A stretch of 64,000 nucleotides of DNA. Source: Sporotomaculum syntrophicum. GTDB taxonomy: Bacteria > Bacillota > Desulfotomaculia > Desulfotomaculales > Desulfallaceae. The notes under the pieces were generated by a model. It worked only from the letters and a program-made list of their open reading frames with translations, ran no database searches and was not told where the DNA came from. Shown one piece after another: positions 19,219 through 28,580 of the stretch. Positions within the stretch are counted from its first letter, which is position 1. Every line of letters begins with the position of its first letter. Location: NCBI RefSeq assembly GCF_009932395.1, contig NZ_LSRS01000005.1, positions 265,929 through 329,928 on the forward strand. The letters are read 5' to 3'. The position numbers and the translations under genes were made by a program.

Positions 19219-21456
19219 ATGCAGCAACCAAACATTTTATCGAAAAGTATTGAGGTCGGCGGTAGGCCAATGACCATAGAAACAGGCCGGGTGGCTAAAC
19301 AGGCCGGTGGTGCTGTGCTGGTTAGGTATGGGGATACCGTGGTACTGGTTAACGCTACTATGTCCCAGCAGGTCCGAGAAGGGATCGATTTTTTCCCACT
19401 TACTTGTGATTATGAAGAACGTCTTTATGCAGTGGGCAAGATACCCGGCGGTTTTATTAAAAGGGAAGGGCGGCCAAGTGAAAAGGCCACGCTAACTGCG
19501 CGGTTGATTGACCGTCCTATTCGCCCGCTGTTTCCTAAGGGTTTGCGCAATGAAGTGCAAGTTATTGCCCTAGTTTTATCAGTGGATAAGGATAACCCTC
19601 CTGAAATGGCTGCCATGGTAGGCGCTTCAGCCGCCCTGCATATTTCCAATATTCCATTCAACGGACCTATTGGTGCTGTCACTGTAGGTCGGGTGGATAA
19701 TAAACTCATTATTAACCCCAATATAGTTGATGCTGAAAAAAGCGATATGCATTTGGTGGTTGCTGGAACTAGTGACGCAATTATGATGGTCGAGGCGGGC
19801 GCTAAAGAAGTGCCCGAGAATGAGATGTTAGAAGCCATTATCTTTGGACATGAAAAGATCAAGGAGATTGTGAAATTTATTGAAGATTTTCGTGCTGAAG
19901 CGCTGGCCATGGGCTTAGCCAAAGAAAAATATAACCCCGAATTAACGGTTATCGATGAAGAATTGGAAAGTGTTATTACGGCCAGGGTCACCGAGGAAAT
20001 TAAATCAGCAGTACAGGAAGGTATTGTTAAACAATTATCCAAAAAAGAGCGGGAAGACTTAATTGATGGTGTTAAAGATAAGTTGACTCTGGAATTGCTG
20101 GAAGAGTATCCCGAGCAATCTAAAGCTATTGTCAATGTCATCGAAAGCGTAGAAAAGAAAGTAGTACGCCGCTTTATTTTAGTTGATCGGGTGCGCGTGG
20201 ACGGCAGAGCTCTTAATGAAGTGCGGCCTATTAGCGTGGAAGTTGGTATTTTACCCCGTACACATGGCTCCGGCCTCTTTACCCGGGGGCAAACTCAGGT
20301 GCTTTCGATAGTAACTCTAGGGGCTATATCTGAAGAGCAAAGGCTGGACGGCTTGGGTATCGAAGAAAGTAAACGCTATATGCACCACTATAATTTTCCT
20401 CCTTTCAGTACTGGGGAAACCAAACCGATGCGGTCACCGGGCAGACGGGAAATTGGCCATGGTGCTTTAGCTGAGCGTGCTCTTGAGCCTGTGATCCCCG
20501 CGGAGGATAAGTTCCCTTACACAATCCGGGTTGTGTCCGAAGTATTAGAAAGTAATGGCTCCACATCGATGGGTAGTGTTTGTGGTAGCTGTCTGTCGCT
20601 TATGGATGCAGGTGTGCCAATTAAGGCACCGGTGGCCGGGGTGGCGATGGGTTTAATTAAAGAAGGCGATGAATTTGCGGTTCTAACAGATATTCAAGGT
20701 TTAGAGGACCATTTGGGTGATATGGATTTTAAAGTGGCCGGCACTGCCAAAGGGGTTACTGCCTTGCAGATGGATATTAAGATAGCAGGTATTGACCGGG
20801 AGATACTTCAGATTGCCCTGAGCCAAGCCAATGAAGGTAGAATGCATATTCTCGGTAAAATGCTCGAAGTGATCGATAAACCTAGAACTGATTTATCTTT
20901 ATACGCACCCAGGATTATTCAAACTATTATTGACCCGGATAAAATCAGAGATGTAATAGGTCCTGGTGGTAAAATCATCAAAAAGATTATTGAAGAAACC
21001 GGTGTGGACATTGATATTGAAGATGACGGCCGCGTATTTATAGCTGCGGTCAATCCTGAAGCTGGCCACCAAGCACTGTCAATGGTAGAAAAGCTAACCA
21101 AGGATGTGGAAAGCGGCCAAATTTATAATGGAAAAGTGGTTAAGATTACTGATTTTGGATGTTTCGTGGAAATAATTCCTGGAGTATTAGGCTTACCAGG
21201 AAAAGATGGGTTGGTTCATATTTCACAGTTGGCACACGAGCGGGTTAATAAAGTGGAAGATGTAGTCAACGAAGGAGATATGTTAGAAGTTAAAGTAATT
21301 GGTTATGACAATCAAGGGAGATTAAAACTCTCTCATAAAGATTTGTTACCGGTTCCCGAGGGCATTGAATATAAAGAAAGGGTAAGGGAAAATAGAGATA
21401 ACCGGCGCCCTCAGCGCAACCAACGGCGGACACCCAGTAATAGAACTACAAGCTAG
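19219..21456 (+). CDS. pnp: Polyribonucleotide nucleotidyltransferase (PNPase)
   Basis: A phosphorolytic 3'-5' exoribonuclease. Its 745 residues contain two RNase PH domains separated by an all-helical region. The second PH domain contains the catalytic-region segments [23 protein letters not shown] and [20 protein letters not shown] domain ([14 protein letters not shown], near residue 578) and an S1 domain (from about residue 634) follow. The C-terminal tail is strongly basic. The start lacks an adjacent ribosome site, as described for the leader. Confidence 0.97.
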   Translation: MQQPNILSKSIEVGGRPMTIETGRVAKQAGGAVLVRYGDTVVLVNATMSQQVREGIDFFPLTCDYEERLYAVGKIPGGFIKREGRPSEKATLTARLIDRPIRPLFPKGLRNEVQVIALVLSVDKDNPPEMAAMVGASAALHISNIPFNGPIGAVTVGRVDNKLIINPNIVDAEKSDMHLVVAGTSDAIMMVEAGAKEVPENEMLEAIIFGHEKIKEIVKFIEDFRAEALAMGLAKEKYNPELTVIDEELESVITARVTEEIKSAVQEGIVKQLSKKEREDLIDGVKDKLTLELLEEYPEQSKAIVNVIESVEKKVVRRFILVDRVRVDGRALNEVRPISVEVGILPRTHGSGLFTRGQTQVLSIVTLGAISEEQRLDGLGIEESKRYMHHYNFPPFSTGETKPMRSPGRREIGHGALAERALEPVIPAEDKFPYTIRVVSEVLESNGSTSMGSVCGSCLSLMDAGVPIKAPVAGVAMGLIKEGDEFAVLTDIQGLEDHLGDMDFKVAGTAKGVTALQMDIKIAGIDREILQIALSQANEGRMHILGKMLEVIDKPRTDLSLYAPRIIQTIIDPDKIRDVIGPGGKIIKKIIEETGVDIDIEDDGRVFIAAVNPEAGHQALSMVEKLTKDVESGQIYNGKVVKITDFGCFVEIIPGVLGLPGKDGLVHISQLAHERVNKVEDVVNEGDMLEVKVIGYDNQGRLKLSHKDLLPVPEGIEYKERVRENRDNRRPQRNQRRTPSNRTTS

Positions 21457-21462
21457 TGAACT

Positions 21463-21493
21463 ATACCCCTAAGATAAAAGGGGTGTATTTCTT
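21463..21493 (+). terminator. Hairpin after pnp
   Basis: An ATACCCCT/AGGGGTGTAT stem (with a G-T pair) and a short T-rich run. It is the first of two hairpins after pnp. Confidence 0.65.
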
Positions 21494-21515
21494 TGTAAGG
21501 CAAACAAGTATCTCA

Positions 21516-21546
21516 AATAACCTACCTAAAGGCAGGTTATTTTTAT
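21516..21546 (+). terminator. Second terminator after pnp
   Basis: AAATAACCTACC pairs with GGCAGGTTATTT, with one mismatch, followed by TTTTTATT. It separates pnp from the ylxY-like gene. Confidence 0.75.
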
Positions 21547-21643
21547 TACCCCAGCATTTTCATTTCTATTGCTGAATAAATATTGATGTAAAACAGTTTA
21601 GGCAGGGGGTATAAATATATTTATTCTCATTAGCAGACAGCGG

Positions 21644-22333
21644 TTGGTTAAATATTTCCTTTTGATTTGTATCGGGGCTTTTGTTTTATGGGCGGTTTAT
21701 CCGCGTGAACATGTCGCCACTTCCGCTGTAGTCGAACCTATTTACCAGGGTAATGAAAATGTGAAAGCTATAGCGCTGACCTGTAATGTATTTTGGGGTG
21801 AGGATTATATTGGTCAGATGCTGGACATTTTAAATGAAAAAAATGTGCAAGCGACATTTTTTATCGGTGGCACCTGGGCTGAAAAATATCCCGACTTGGT
21901 GAATAAAATATTTGAACAAGGGCACGAAATTGGCAGCCACGGATACTCACACCCGCATCCTGACAGTTTATCCCGGCAGGAAAACCTGCAGGATATAAGT
22001 CGTGCAGAAAAAATAATTGCTGATCTTATTGGAGAAAAACCACGTCTTTATGCCCCTCCATATGGAGAGAGGGGATCTGCAGTATTGGAGGCTGCACAGG
22101 AGTTGGGGTACCGTACTGTGTTGTGGAGTATTGACACCGTGGATTGGCAGAGACCTGCCCCCGAGGTCATTCGTAATCGTGTCTTAAATAAAATGGAAAA
22201 CGGCGCTATTGTGCTGATGCATCCAACTGCACCTACGGTAAATGCTTTGCCGGGCATTATAGATGCTTTACATGAACAAGGTTATCAATTAATTACCGTG
22301 GGAAAGATGTTGGAACAAATGCCTAAGCAGTAG
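21644..22333 (+). CDS. YlxY/PdaB-like polysaccharide deacetylase-family protein
   Basis: A CE4 (NodB) fold protein with an N-terminal membrane anchor, in the position of Bacillus ylxY (just after pnp). Motif 2 SHGYSHPHP (metal His pair), motif 3 APPYGERG, motif 4 DTVDWQRP and motif 5 IVLMHPTAP are present. Motif 1, usually T-F-D, reads LTCNVFWGED, so the general-base Asp is Asn, and activity may be lost or altered. TTG 21644 gives 229 residues, but its ribosome site is poor. A G-rich site at 21601-21609 lies 7 nt before an in-frame ATA at 21617, which would add nine residues. The substrate would be peptidoglycan-type glycans, by family. Confidence 0.8.
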   Translation: MVKYFLLICIGAFVLWAVYPREHVATSAVVEPIYQGNENVKAIALTCNVFWGEDYIGQMLDILNEKNVQATFFIGGTWAEKYPDLVNKIFEQGHEIGSHGYSHPHPDSLSRQENLQDISRAEKIIADLIGEKPRLYAPPYGERGSAVLEAAQELGYRTVLWSIDTVDWQRPAPEVIRNRVLNKMENGAIVLMHPTAPTVNALPGIIDALHEQGYQLITVGKMLEQMPKQ

Positions 22334-22466
22334 AAATTAGCTAGAAGAGGTGCCAATATCTCCAGCGTACCGAAACAGAGTATTAGTGGTGGTTAACTAT
22401 TGGATAAATTATGTTTAACGGGAAAACCTAACATAAAGGTTATTCTGTCAATAAGAGGTGTTCCCA

Positions 22467-23585
22467 TTGCATTTAAGCAGTTTTACTGGGTTAGGGCTAT
22501 TTCTTTGTCTGTTATCTGCAGTTAGCTTTACCTCGCCTGGCCTGGCGAACAATCATCAACAATCACCGCAGGTTAGCGCTCAGTCTGCAATTCTAGTAGA
22601 TGTAAATAACGGTCAAATTCTTTATGGAAAAAACCACAGGCAACCTAAGCCGATGGCCAGTACGACTAAGATCATGACCGCGGTGGTAGCCCTGGCGGGG
22701 GCAGATATTAAAAGTAAAGTAAAAGTTAGTCCCCAAGCAGCCGGAGTTGGTGAATCTTCCATGTATCTTGAGCCAGGAGAAGAGCTTACCCTGGAACAGC
22801 TATTGTATGGTGCATTGCTGCGTTCCGGCAATGATGCTTGCGTGGCTATTGCCGAACATGTGGCTGGTACAGAGGGAACTTATGTGCAATTAATGAATGA
22901 AAAGGCGGTGTTGCTGGGTACCGAAACGACTAGTTTTCGTAATACCAATGGCTTACCAGCAGCTGAACATTATACAACCGCCCTTGATTTGGCATTGTTG
23001 ACCCGTTATGCACTACATGACCCTGCGTTTTGCCGGATCGTAAGAACTCGTGCTCGGGTTGTGGAAAGTCTCAATGGTGTAAGCCATTATTTACAAAACA
23101 CGAATAAGTTACTTTGGCGTTATCCGGGAGCGGATGGTGTTAAAACGGGAACAACCATAGCGGCAGGTAAGTGTCTGGTGGCATCCGCTACTAAGGGGGA
23201 CAGGCGTTTGCTGGCTGTTATATTAAATGGGAGTGACCGGTTTGAAGATGCTCGTCGACTGCTGGATTATGGATTTAACACATTTAAAGATGTACAAACT
23301 GTTTATAGCGGTGAAGTATATGACCGAGTTAAGGTAACCGGAGGCGTGAGCGATACAGTACCGGTTAGGGCGGAAGGGAATATTACAATTAATATGCGAG
23401 TGGACGGCACGGACCAGCTTGAGAAAAAAGTAGCCTTATTGCGCAATATCAACGCGCCGGTATATGAGGGACAAACCTTAGGCCAAATAATTGTATTACT
23501 CAACGGCGAAGAAGTGGATGCTACTAATATTGTAGCGGGATGTACTATCGATAAAAGTTCTTTATTACATAAGGTGCTCAGGTAA
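22467..23585 (+). CDS. dacF: D-alanyl-D-alanine carboxypeptidase, DacF-like
   Basis: A low-molecular-weight penicillin-binding protein that trims the terminal D-Ala of peptidoglycan peptides. It has an N-terminal signal peptide (GLFLCLLSAVSFTSPGLA) with cleavage likely near residue 28. The serine peptidase motifs are complete: STTK near residue 65, SGND near 120 and KTGTT near 222. A beta-rich C-terminal PBP5 domain follows. I prefer TTG 22467, six nt after AAGAGGTG, over GTG 22458. The dacF name (sporulation) is by family and context; dacB-type function cannot be excluded. Confidence 0.88.
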   Translation: MHLSSFTGLGLFLCLLSAVSFTSPGLANNHQQSPQVSAQSAILVDVNNGQILYGKNHRQPKPMASTTKIMTAVVALAGADIKSKVKVSPQAAGVGESSMYLEPGEELTLEQLLYGALLRSGNDACVAIAEHVAGTEGTYVQLMNEKAVLLGTETTSFRNTNGLPAAEHYTTALDLALLTRYALHDPAFCRIVRTRARVVESLNGVSHYLQNTNKLLWRYPGADGVKTGTTIAAGKCLVASATKGDRRLLAVILNGSDRFEDARRLLDYGFNTFKDVQTVYSGEVYDRVKVTGGVSDTVPVRAEGNITINMRVDGTDQLEKKVALLRNINAPVYEGQTLGQIIVLLNGEEVDATNIVAGCTIDKSSLLHKVLR

Positions 23586-23703
23586 GGTAATATGATCGAA
23601 ACTAAAAAAGATACAGTTAAACAAGGAGTTTTATTAAACATCAAGAAAGTATATACAAATTAGTGTCGTAGTACTGGTGATTTGATAAACAGGAGGTAAC
23701 CAT

Positions 23704-24963
23704 GTGATACAGGTAGCCGAATTGGCTAATGGAATCAAGGTGCTGATGGAGAATATACCGCATGTGCGATCTGTTGCCATTGGAGTTTGGGTGGATATAG
23801 GTTCCCGGGATGAAAGTAATGAATTGGCAGGTATATCACATTTTATCGAACACTTGATGTTTAAAGGAACCGAAAAACGTACAGCTAAAGAAATAGCCGA
23901 GGCGCTAGATGCTGTGGGTGGTCAGTTGAACGCTTTTACCACCAAAGAATACACTTGTTATTACGCCAGGGTGTTGGATGAACATTTAATGCTTGGAGTT
24001 GACTTGCTTGGTGATATGCTGCTAAATTCCCGTTTTGACCAGGACGACATTGATCGGGAGCGCAATGTAATTATCGAAGAGATAAAAATGTATGAGGATG
24101 CCCCAGATGAACTGGTCCATGATGTTTTTGCCGGTACTATTTGGGAGTCCCATCCGCTGGGTAGGCCGATCAGCGGTGATAAAAATACAGTACTGGGAAT
24201 ATCCCGGGAGCAAATACTGTCCTTTTATTACAAGTATTACAGCTCCGGCAACATGGTCATATCGGTGGCAGGTAACTTTGATAACAATAAGGTTATGGAT
24301 GTTTTAAACGATACCTTTGGGAAATTAACCGGGGGAAAAAAACAAAGACTTTATACTTTACCCGAGCCTGCTCATCAAGTGGTATGCCGGGCTAAAGATA
24401 ACGAGCAGGTACATATATGTCTAGGAACACAGGGATTGGCTTTGGACCATGAGAAGATTTATGTTCTGCAAATTATTAACACAATTTTAGGCGGAGGTTT
24501 GAGTTCTCGGCTTTTCCAGGAAATCAGGGAAGTGCGCGGGCTGGTTTATTCGATATATTCATATCATAGTTCATACCATGATTCCGGATTATTCTGCATA
24601 TATACGGGGCTAAGCAAACAGAATGTTCGCCCTGCCTTGGAATTGATTATAAATGAGATTCACAATATCCAGTCCAGCGGAGTGTCTGTTATCGAATTGC
24701 AGCGGGTTAAGGAGCAGTTGAAAGGTAATCTGTTTCTCAGCCTGGAAAGTATCAGCACCAGGATGAGTAGGCTGGGTAAGTCCCAATTATATCTAGATAA
24801 GGTTGTTTCACCAGATGAAATTGTTAATCGTATTATGTCTGTCTCGGACAGTGATATAAAAGATTTTGCAAGGGACTTTTTAAATCCGGATAACTTTTGT
24901 ATGGCCAGTGTTGGTCCTTGGGATGACGGTGGAATTTTTCAAGAGATTATTCGACAAGGCTAA
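23704..24963 (+). CDS. M16-family zinc metalloprotease (MlpA/YmxG-like)
   Basis: A processing-peptidase-like enzyme of 419 residues, the usual size of the single-unit M16B form. The inverted zinc motif HFIEH is near residues 46-50, with the distal Glu in RNVIIEEIKMYED. The C-terminal R/Y region reads LGGGLSSRLFQEIREVRGLVYSIYS. GTG 23704 is the start: the overlapping ATG at 23702 is followed at once by TGA. In B. subtilis the corresponding gene mlpA lies between ylxY and ymxH, matching this order. Its natural substrate is unknown. Confidence 0.92.
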   Translation: MIQVAELANGIKVLMENIPHVRSVAIGVWVDIGSRDESNELAGISHFIEHLMFKGTEKRTAKEIAEALDAVGGQLNAFTTKEYTCYYARVLDEHLMLGVDLLGDMLLNSRFDQDDIDRERNVIIEEIKMYEDAPDELVHDVFAGTIWESHPLGRPISGDKNTVLGISREQILSFYYKYYSSGNMVISVAGNFDNNKVMDVLNDTFGKLTGGKKQRLYTLPEPAHQVVCRAKDNEQVHICLGTQGLALDHEKIYVLQIINTILGGGLSSRLFQEIREVRGLVYSIYSYHSSYHDSGLFCIYTGLSKQNVRPALELIINEIHNIQSSGVSVIELQRVKEQLKGNLFLSLESISTRMSRLGKSQLYLDKVVSPDEIVNRIMSVSDSDIKDFARDFLNPDNFCMASVGPWDDGGIFQEIIRQG

Positions 24964-24986
24964 ATGTCATTTGAGGATGTGGGAAG

Positions 24987-25436
24987 GTGCAAGTAAAATT
25001 TAAAAAGTTAAACCAGGCGATTGGGGTTACCTTACCTGAACCGGCTTATGCGACTTCGGGTGCGGCCGGTATTGACCTGGTCGCTTCCTTAACGGAGTCA
25101 ATGATAGTAGCGCCGAGGGAAAGGGTGCTTGTTCCCACTGGGCTGGCGGTTGATATACCGGATGCAAATATGGTGGGATTGGTTTTCCCACGCAGTGGTT
25201 TGGCAAGCAAACATGGGCTAACCCTGGCCAATACGGTGGGGGTCATCGATAGTGACTATAAGGGCGAGATAATTTGTGCTATGCAAAATAACAGTGAGGT
25301 ACCGTACGAAATCAAGCCTGGTGACAGAATCGCCCAGCTTGTATTTATGCCGTGTTGGCAGGTGGACATTATCTATACTGATGAGTTGACTTTAACGGTC
25401 AGGTCTTCAAGGGGTTTTGGATCTACGGGCAGATAA
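24987..25436 (+). CDS. dut: dUTP diphosphatase
   Basis: Hydrolyses dUTP to dUMP, keeping uracil out of DNA and feeding dTMP synthesis. This is the trimeric dUTPase form, 149 residues. Conserved motifs are AAGIDLVAS, PRSGLASKHGLTL, NTVGVIDSDYKGEI and the C-terminal arm RSSRGFGSTGR. It starts at GTG 24987, 24 nt after the M16 peptidase, and is followed by a strong terminator. Confidence 0.95.
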   Translation: MQVKFKKLNQAIGVTLPEPAYATSGAAGIDLVASLTESMIVAPRERVLVPTGLAVDIPDANMVGLVFPRSGLASKHGLTLANTVGVIDSDYKGEIICAMQNNSEVPYEIKPGDRIAQLVFMPCWQVDIIYTDELTLTVRSSRGFGSTGR

Positions 25437-25470
25437 AGAAAGACTGTGTAAACGGTCTTTCTTTTTTTTT
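25437..25470 (+). terminator. Intrinsic terminator after dut
   Basis: An AAGAAAGAC/GTCTTTCTT-type stem with extra pairs around a GTAA loop, followed by a run of nine to ten T. Confidence 0.9.
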
Positions 25471-25554
25471 CGGTTAATTTGATATAGCAGCCCGTAAAAA
25501 AACAAGGAATATTTTACAATAAAATAAATACAATTTGGTACGGGAGGTGAAAAA

Positions 25555-25890
25555 ATGCAGATTAGTTTGATTGTATTTTTATTAATTGTTTTGTTGTTAA
25601 TTATTGTTTCCGTACGCGAGCGCGTTAAATGGCAATCTATGCGGAATAAAAATTGGGATGTTTTAGGTGACCCTAAATCTTCACCTTTATCACAGGCCAT
25701 CACTGGTATGGTGGGCACGGCGGGTGGTATATACCTTTCTTTAATCATCTTACAGGCTTTCTTAGAATTGCATATACCAAAATCTATCCAGATAAGCGGT
25801 ATTAGTTTGGAACCGTTGGCAACATTGTCCATCGTACTGGCTATTATCCAACCCTTTGCCATGCGTTTATGGTTGGGAAGAAGATTTTGA
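25555..25890 (+). CDS. Small membrane protein of unknown function
   Basis: A 111-residue protein with an N-terminal hydrophobic helix (residues 2-20). After a basic/polar stretch (RERVKWQSMRNKNWD) come two more hydrophobic segments (about 50-70 and 85-102). The start is ATG 25555 with a good GGGAGGTGAAAAA site. It ends 36 nt before the YlmC/YmxH-like gene and is probably co-transcribed with it. No family recognised. Confidence 0.7.
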   Translation: MQISLIVFLLIVLLLIIVSVRERVKWQSMRNKNWDVLGDPKSSPLSQAITGMVGTAGGIYLSLIILQAFLELHIPKSIQISGISLEPLATLSIVLAIIQPFAMRLWLGRRF

Positions 25891-25925
25891 TTTATTTAAA
25901 TAGCTCAAAGGAGGCTTGTGGCAAA

Positions 25926-26195
25926 GTGAGACTGGGCGAACTGGCGGGAAAAGAAATTATCAATATTAACGATGGCGCCCGGTTGGGGGTAATTGGGGAA
26001 ACCGATTTGGCCATCGATGATGAAACTGGACAGATAGAGTCCATTATCTTGCCTCGCAGAGGTAATTTGTTAAGTATGTTTAGCGAAAAGCAAGAATTGA
26101 TTATCCCCTGGGAAGCGATAAAAAAAGTTGGGTTCGAGGTAATTATAGTAGAACTCGATCAAGCTATTCCCAGGTATGGCAAACATTTAGTATAA
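25926..26195 (+). CDS. PRC-barrel protein, YlmC/YmxH family (sporulation-associated)
   Basis: An 89-residue PRC-barrel domain protein. The sequence RLGELAGKEIININDGARLGVIG, followed by a beta-rich region ending IIPWEAIKKVGFEVIIVE, is typical of the YlmC/YmxH family. I choose GTG 25926 behind AAAGGAGG rather than the longer form from 25869, which would add an atypical N-terminus. In B. subtilis ymxH lies between mlpA and the dipicolinate genes, as here. Function is uncertain. Confidence 0.82.
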   Translation: MRLGELAGKEIININDGARLGVIGETDLAIDDETGQIESIILPRRGNLLSMFSEKQELIIPWEAIKKVGFEVIIVELDQAIPRYGKHLV

Positions 26196-26221
26196 AATCC
26201 GTCGTAGCACGGATTTTTTTA
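26195..26221 (+). terminator. Intrinsic terminator
   Basis: An AAATCCGT/ACGGATTT 8-bp stem with a 6-nt loop and a T7 run, directly after the YlmC/YmxH-like gene. Confidence 0.9.
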
Positions 26222-26288
26222 ATGGTACATAGTTTAATATAATGTGGAGTTAAACGGGCTATAATAATGGAAAATAGGAGGGCATATT

Positions 26289-27272
26289 ATGGCCCGGCCG
26301 CAAAGAATCGAGCTAATGCAAAAGATAGGCCAGCTTAGAGGTTCAGTTGTCCTTTCGTATGTTACGGGAGATCGAGAAAATGTAAGTACCAGAATTGCTC
26401 CTGATGTAGTAAAGGTAATTTATCGGCATCTTGAAGTTTTTGGTAACAAGCCACGGGTAGACCTGCTACTTTATACCCGAGGTGGTGATGTGCTAACACC
26501 GTGGCGCTTGGTTAATTTAATTCGCGAGTATACGGAGCATTTTTCCGTTTTAGTTCCGTTTAGGGCCTACAGTGCTGGTACACTCTTATGCTTAGGGGCC
26601 GATGAGATTGTTATGGGGAAAATGGGTGAGCTGGGGCCTATCGATCCCAGTGTTATTAACGCCTTCAATCCTCAGGATCCGTCGAATCCTTCAGCCAAAC
26701 TGCCAGTTAGCATTGAGGACGTTTATTCCTACATGACATTGATTGCAGAAAAGATGGGCATTTATGATGATAATATTATGGCTAAGGCTTTTTTGTTACT
26801 AGCGGAAAAAATTCATCCACTAGCTCTGGGCAATGTGCACCGCAACTGGATGCTTATCCGCTCTCTGGCCAATAGAATGCTTAGTCTGCGCAAAGAAGTG
26901 CTGACCAGTGAACAGTCGCAAAATATTGTAAATTACCTTACCGAGAAGTTATATGCTCATAATCACATGATCGCTAGGCGGGAAGCTAAAGAAGAAATAG
27001 GGTTGCCAGTTATTTTTGCGGATGACGAACTTAATAATTTGATTTGGACTTTATATGATGACATCGCCACTGAATTAAAGCTGGCCGAACCTTTTAATCC
27101 TACTGAAATAATGAGGGGAAATCGCACTGAATTTGAAGTGGCCAGCGGTATAGTTGAGTCTGAATGTGGCAGCGATTACTTTGTATTTTCAGGTATGGTG
27201 GAACGAAGAGATTATCCAGAGACTGGCCAGATTAACGTAAATATAAATAAACAAGGCTGGCGGTCAGTATAA
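26289..27272 (+). CDS. SDH-family ClpP-fold serine protease
   Basis: A 327-residue protein of the serine dehydrogenase proteinase (SDH_sah) family, a ClpP/SppA-like fold. The oxyanion-type strand reads LLLYTRGGDVLTPWRLVN. The catalytic Ser region is FRAYSAGTLLCLGADEIVMG, followed by the family-specific GELGPIDP. The C-terminal half is helical. No signal peptide is visible, so it is probably cytoplasmic or loosely membrane-associated. ATG 26289 follows AGGAGGGC. It stands between terminators with one small gene downstream. Substrate unknown. Confidence 0.88.
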   Translation: MARPQRIELMQKIGQLRGSVVLSYVTGDRENVSTRIAPDVVKVIYRHLEVFGNKPRVDLLLYTRGGDVLTPWRLVNLIREYTEHFSVLVPFRAYSAGTLLCLGADEIVMGKMGELGPIDPSVINAFNPQDPSNPSAKLPVSIEDVYSYMTLIAEKMGIYDDNIMAKAFLLLAEKIHPLALGNVHRNWMLIRSLANRMLSLRKEVLTSEQSQNIVNYLTEKLYAHNHMIARREAKEEIGLPVIFADDELNNLIWTLYDDIATELKLAEPFNPTEIMRGNRTEFEVASGIVESECGSDYFVFSGMVERRDYPETGQINVNINKQGWRSV

Positions 27273-27319
27273 CCTAACCGAGCCAAAGCAAATAAATATT
27301 CTAAAGGGGGTGTATAATT

Positions 27320-27508
27320 TTGGAACGAAAATTACGCCAATCGATGGGATATAAAATTAATTACCAGACAGCAAGCCGTAAGTATTACGTAGCTACAGAA
27401 TATTCAGGCGCTCCCGCAGCGGATTTTTATTATCAATCCAGAAAAATGTCCAACGGTTTAATCATGCCCAGGGACAGGGACAGCTCGGCTAATATAGAAT
27501 CGGTATGA
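27320..27508 (+). CDS. Small hypothetical protein
   Basis: A 62-residue basic protein with TTG 27320 behind AAAGGGGG. It is rich in Tyr, Ser and Arg (YKINYQTASRKYYVATEYSG), with no hydrophobic segment and no recognised domain. It could be a small spore or DNA-associated protein, but that is only a guess from composition. It lies 47 nt after the SDH protease gene. Confidence 0.55.
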   Translation: MERKLRQSMGYKINYQTASRKYYVATEYSGAPAADFYYQSRKMSNGLIMPRDRDSSANIESV

Positions 27509-27564
27509 TCATGAATAGAGAATCATTTCTTGCAATGGGAATTTACTTGGTAATGGTTTTTCAC

Positions 27565-27593
27565 TTGACATACTTGTTGAGATATTAGAGAAT
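27565..27593 (+). promoter_or_regulatory. Possible promoter for the dapB operon
   Basis: A perfect TTGACA (27565-27570), a 17-nt spacer and a weak GAGAAT (27588-27593). It lies about 105 nt before dapB. Confidence 0.35.
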
Positions 27594-27698
27594 GAATTTT
27601 ATAAGTTAATTTATGTATGTGAAAATTAGTATAGAAAGGGGGTAGCCGGTAATTAATTTTTACTAAATACGGCACAAATTAATTACTGGTAAACTATT

Positions 27699-28499
27699 TT
27701 GATTAAAGTTGCTATTTGCGGTGTGGCCGGGCGTATGGGCCGGGAAGTGCTAAAAGCCGTACTGGCTGCAGAGGATACCGAATTATGCGCGGCTATTGAT
27801 ATTTTTAACGATGGACTTGATGCTGGTACACTCTTGAGTGGTGAAACTCTGGACGTTAAAATTACCTCCAACCTGGCTGAGGCGCTGGCTACTTCCGGTG
27901 CCGAGGTAATGGTAGACTTCACTGATACCCGTTCGGTGGGAGCAAATGTGATTACAGCCTTAAAAGCAGGTGTGCGTCCTGTTGTCGGGGCCACAGGTAT
28001 GTCAGCGGACGATTTCGCCGAGGTTTCTAAACTGGCTCAAAATAAACGTTTAGGATGTATCATAGCACCTAATTTTACCATTGGTGCGCTGTTGATGATA
28101 AAATTTGCTGCTGAAGCTGCTAAATATTTCCCGAATGTTGAGATTATAGAAAAACACCATGACCAAAAGCTGGATGCCCCTTCCGGTACAGCGATTAAAA
28201 CTGCGGAGAAAATTATAGAGCAGCGGGGTGACTTCCAGCAGGGTGTAGTCTTAGAAGAAGAAAAAATAGCTGGTGTCAGGGGCGGTAAAATGCCAGGTGG
28301 ATTGCGTATTCACAGCGTCAGGTTACCTGGCTTTGTGGCACATCAAGAGGTAATTTTCGGAGATGTAGGACAGACGTTGACCATTAGACATGATACCACT
28401 TCCCGGGAATGTTTTATGCCGGGCGTTTTAATGGCTATTCGAAAGGTGTTGCGCCTCGAAGGAGTGGTATATGGTTTAGAAAATCTTTTGTTTGAATAA
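27699..28499 (+). CDS. dapB: 4-hydroxy-tetrahydrodipicolinate reductase
   Basis: Second enzyme of the diaminopimelate branch, reducing the DapA product with NAD(P)H. The nucleotide loop GVAGRMGREVL is at residues 8-18. EIIEKHHDQKLDAPSGTA holds the catalytic His/Lys region, and VDFTDTRSV and GATGMS are typical. TTG 27699 gives 266 residues; the ribosome site is weak, but the sequence begins exactly at the family's first strand. It heads the dapB-dpaA-dpaB-asd-dapA cluster. Confidence 0.94.
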   Translation: MIKVAICGVAGRMGREVLKAVLAAEDTELCAAIDIFNDGLDAGTLLSGETLDVKITSNLAEALATSGAEVMVDFTDTRSVGANVITALKAGVRPVVGATGMSADDFAEVSKLAQNKRLGCIIAPNFTIGALLMIKFAAEAAKYFPNVEIIEKHHDQKLDAPSGTAIKTAEKIIEQRGDFQQGVVLEEEKIAGVRGGKMPGGLRIHSVRLPGFVAHQEVIFGDVGQTLTIRHDTTSRECFMPGVLMAIRKVLRLEGVVYGLENLLFE

Positions 28500-28580
28500 T
28501 ATTAATTACAATTTCACATATGCACCTCTAAAACCGACGCTTCATATATTGGTTTAAGTACAAGAAGGTTGGAGGTGGGT

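Noticed and set aside
23591..23662. A 23-codon frame after dacF starting at ATG 23591.
   Set aside because: Too short, no strong ribosome site and no repeat or leader-peptide character.
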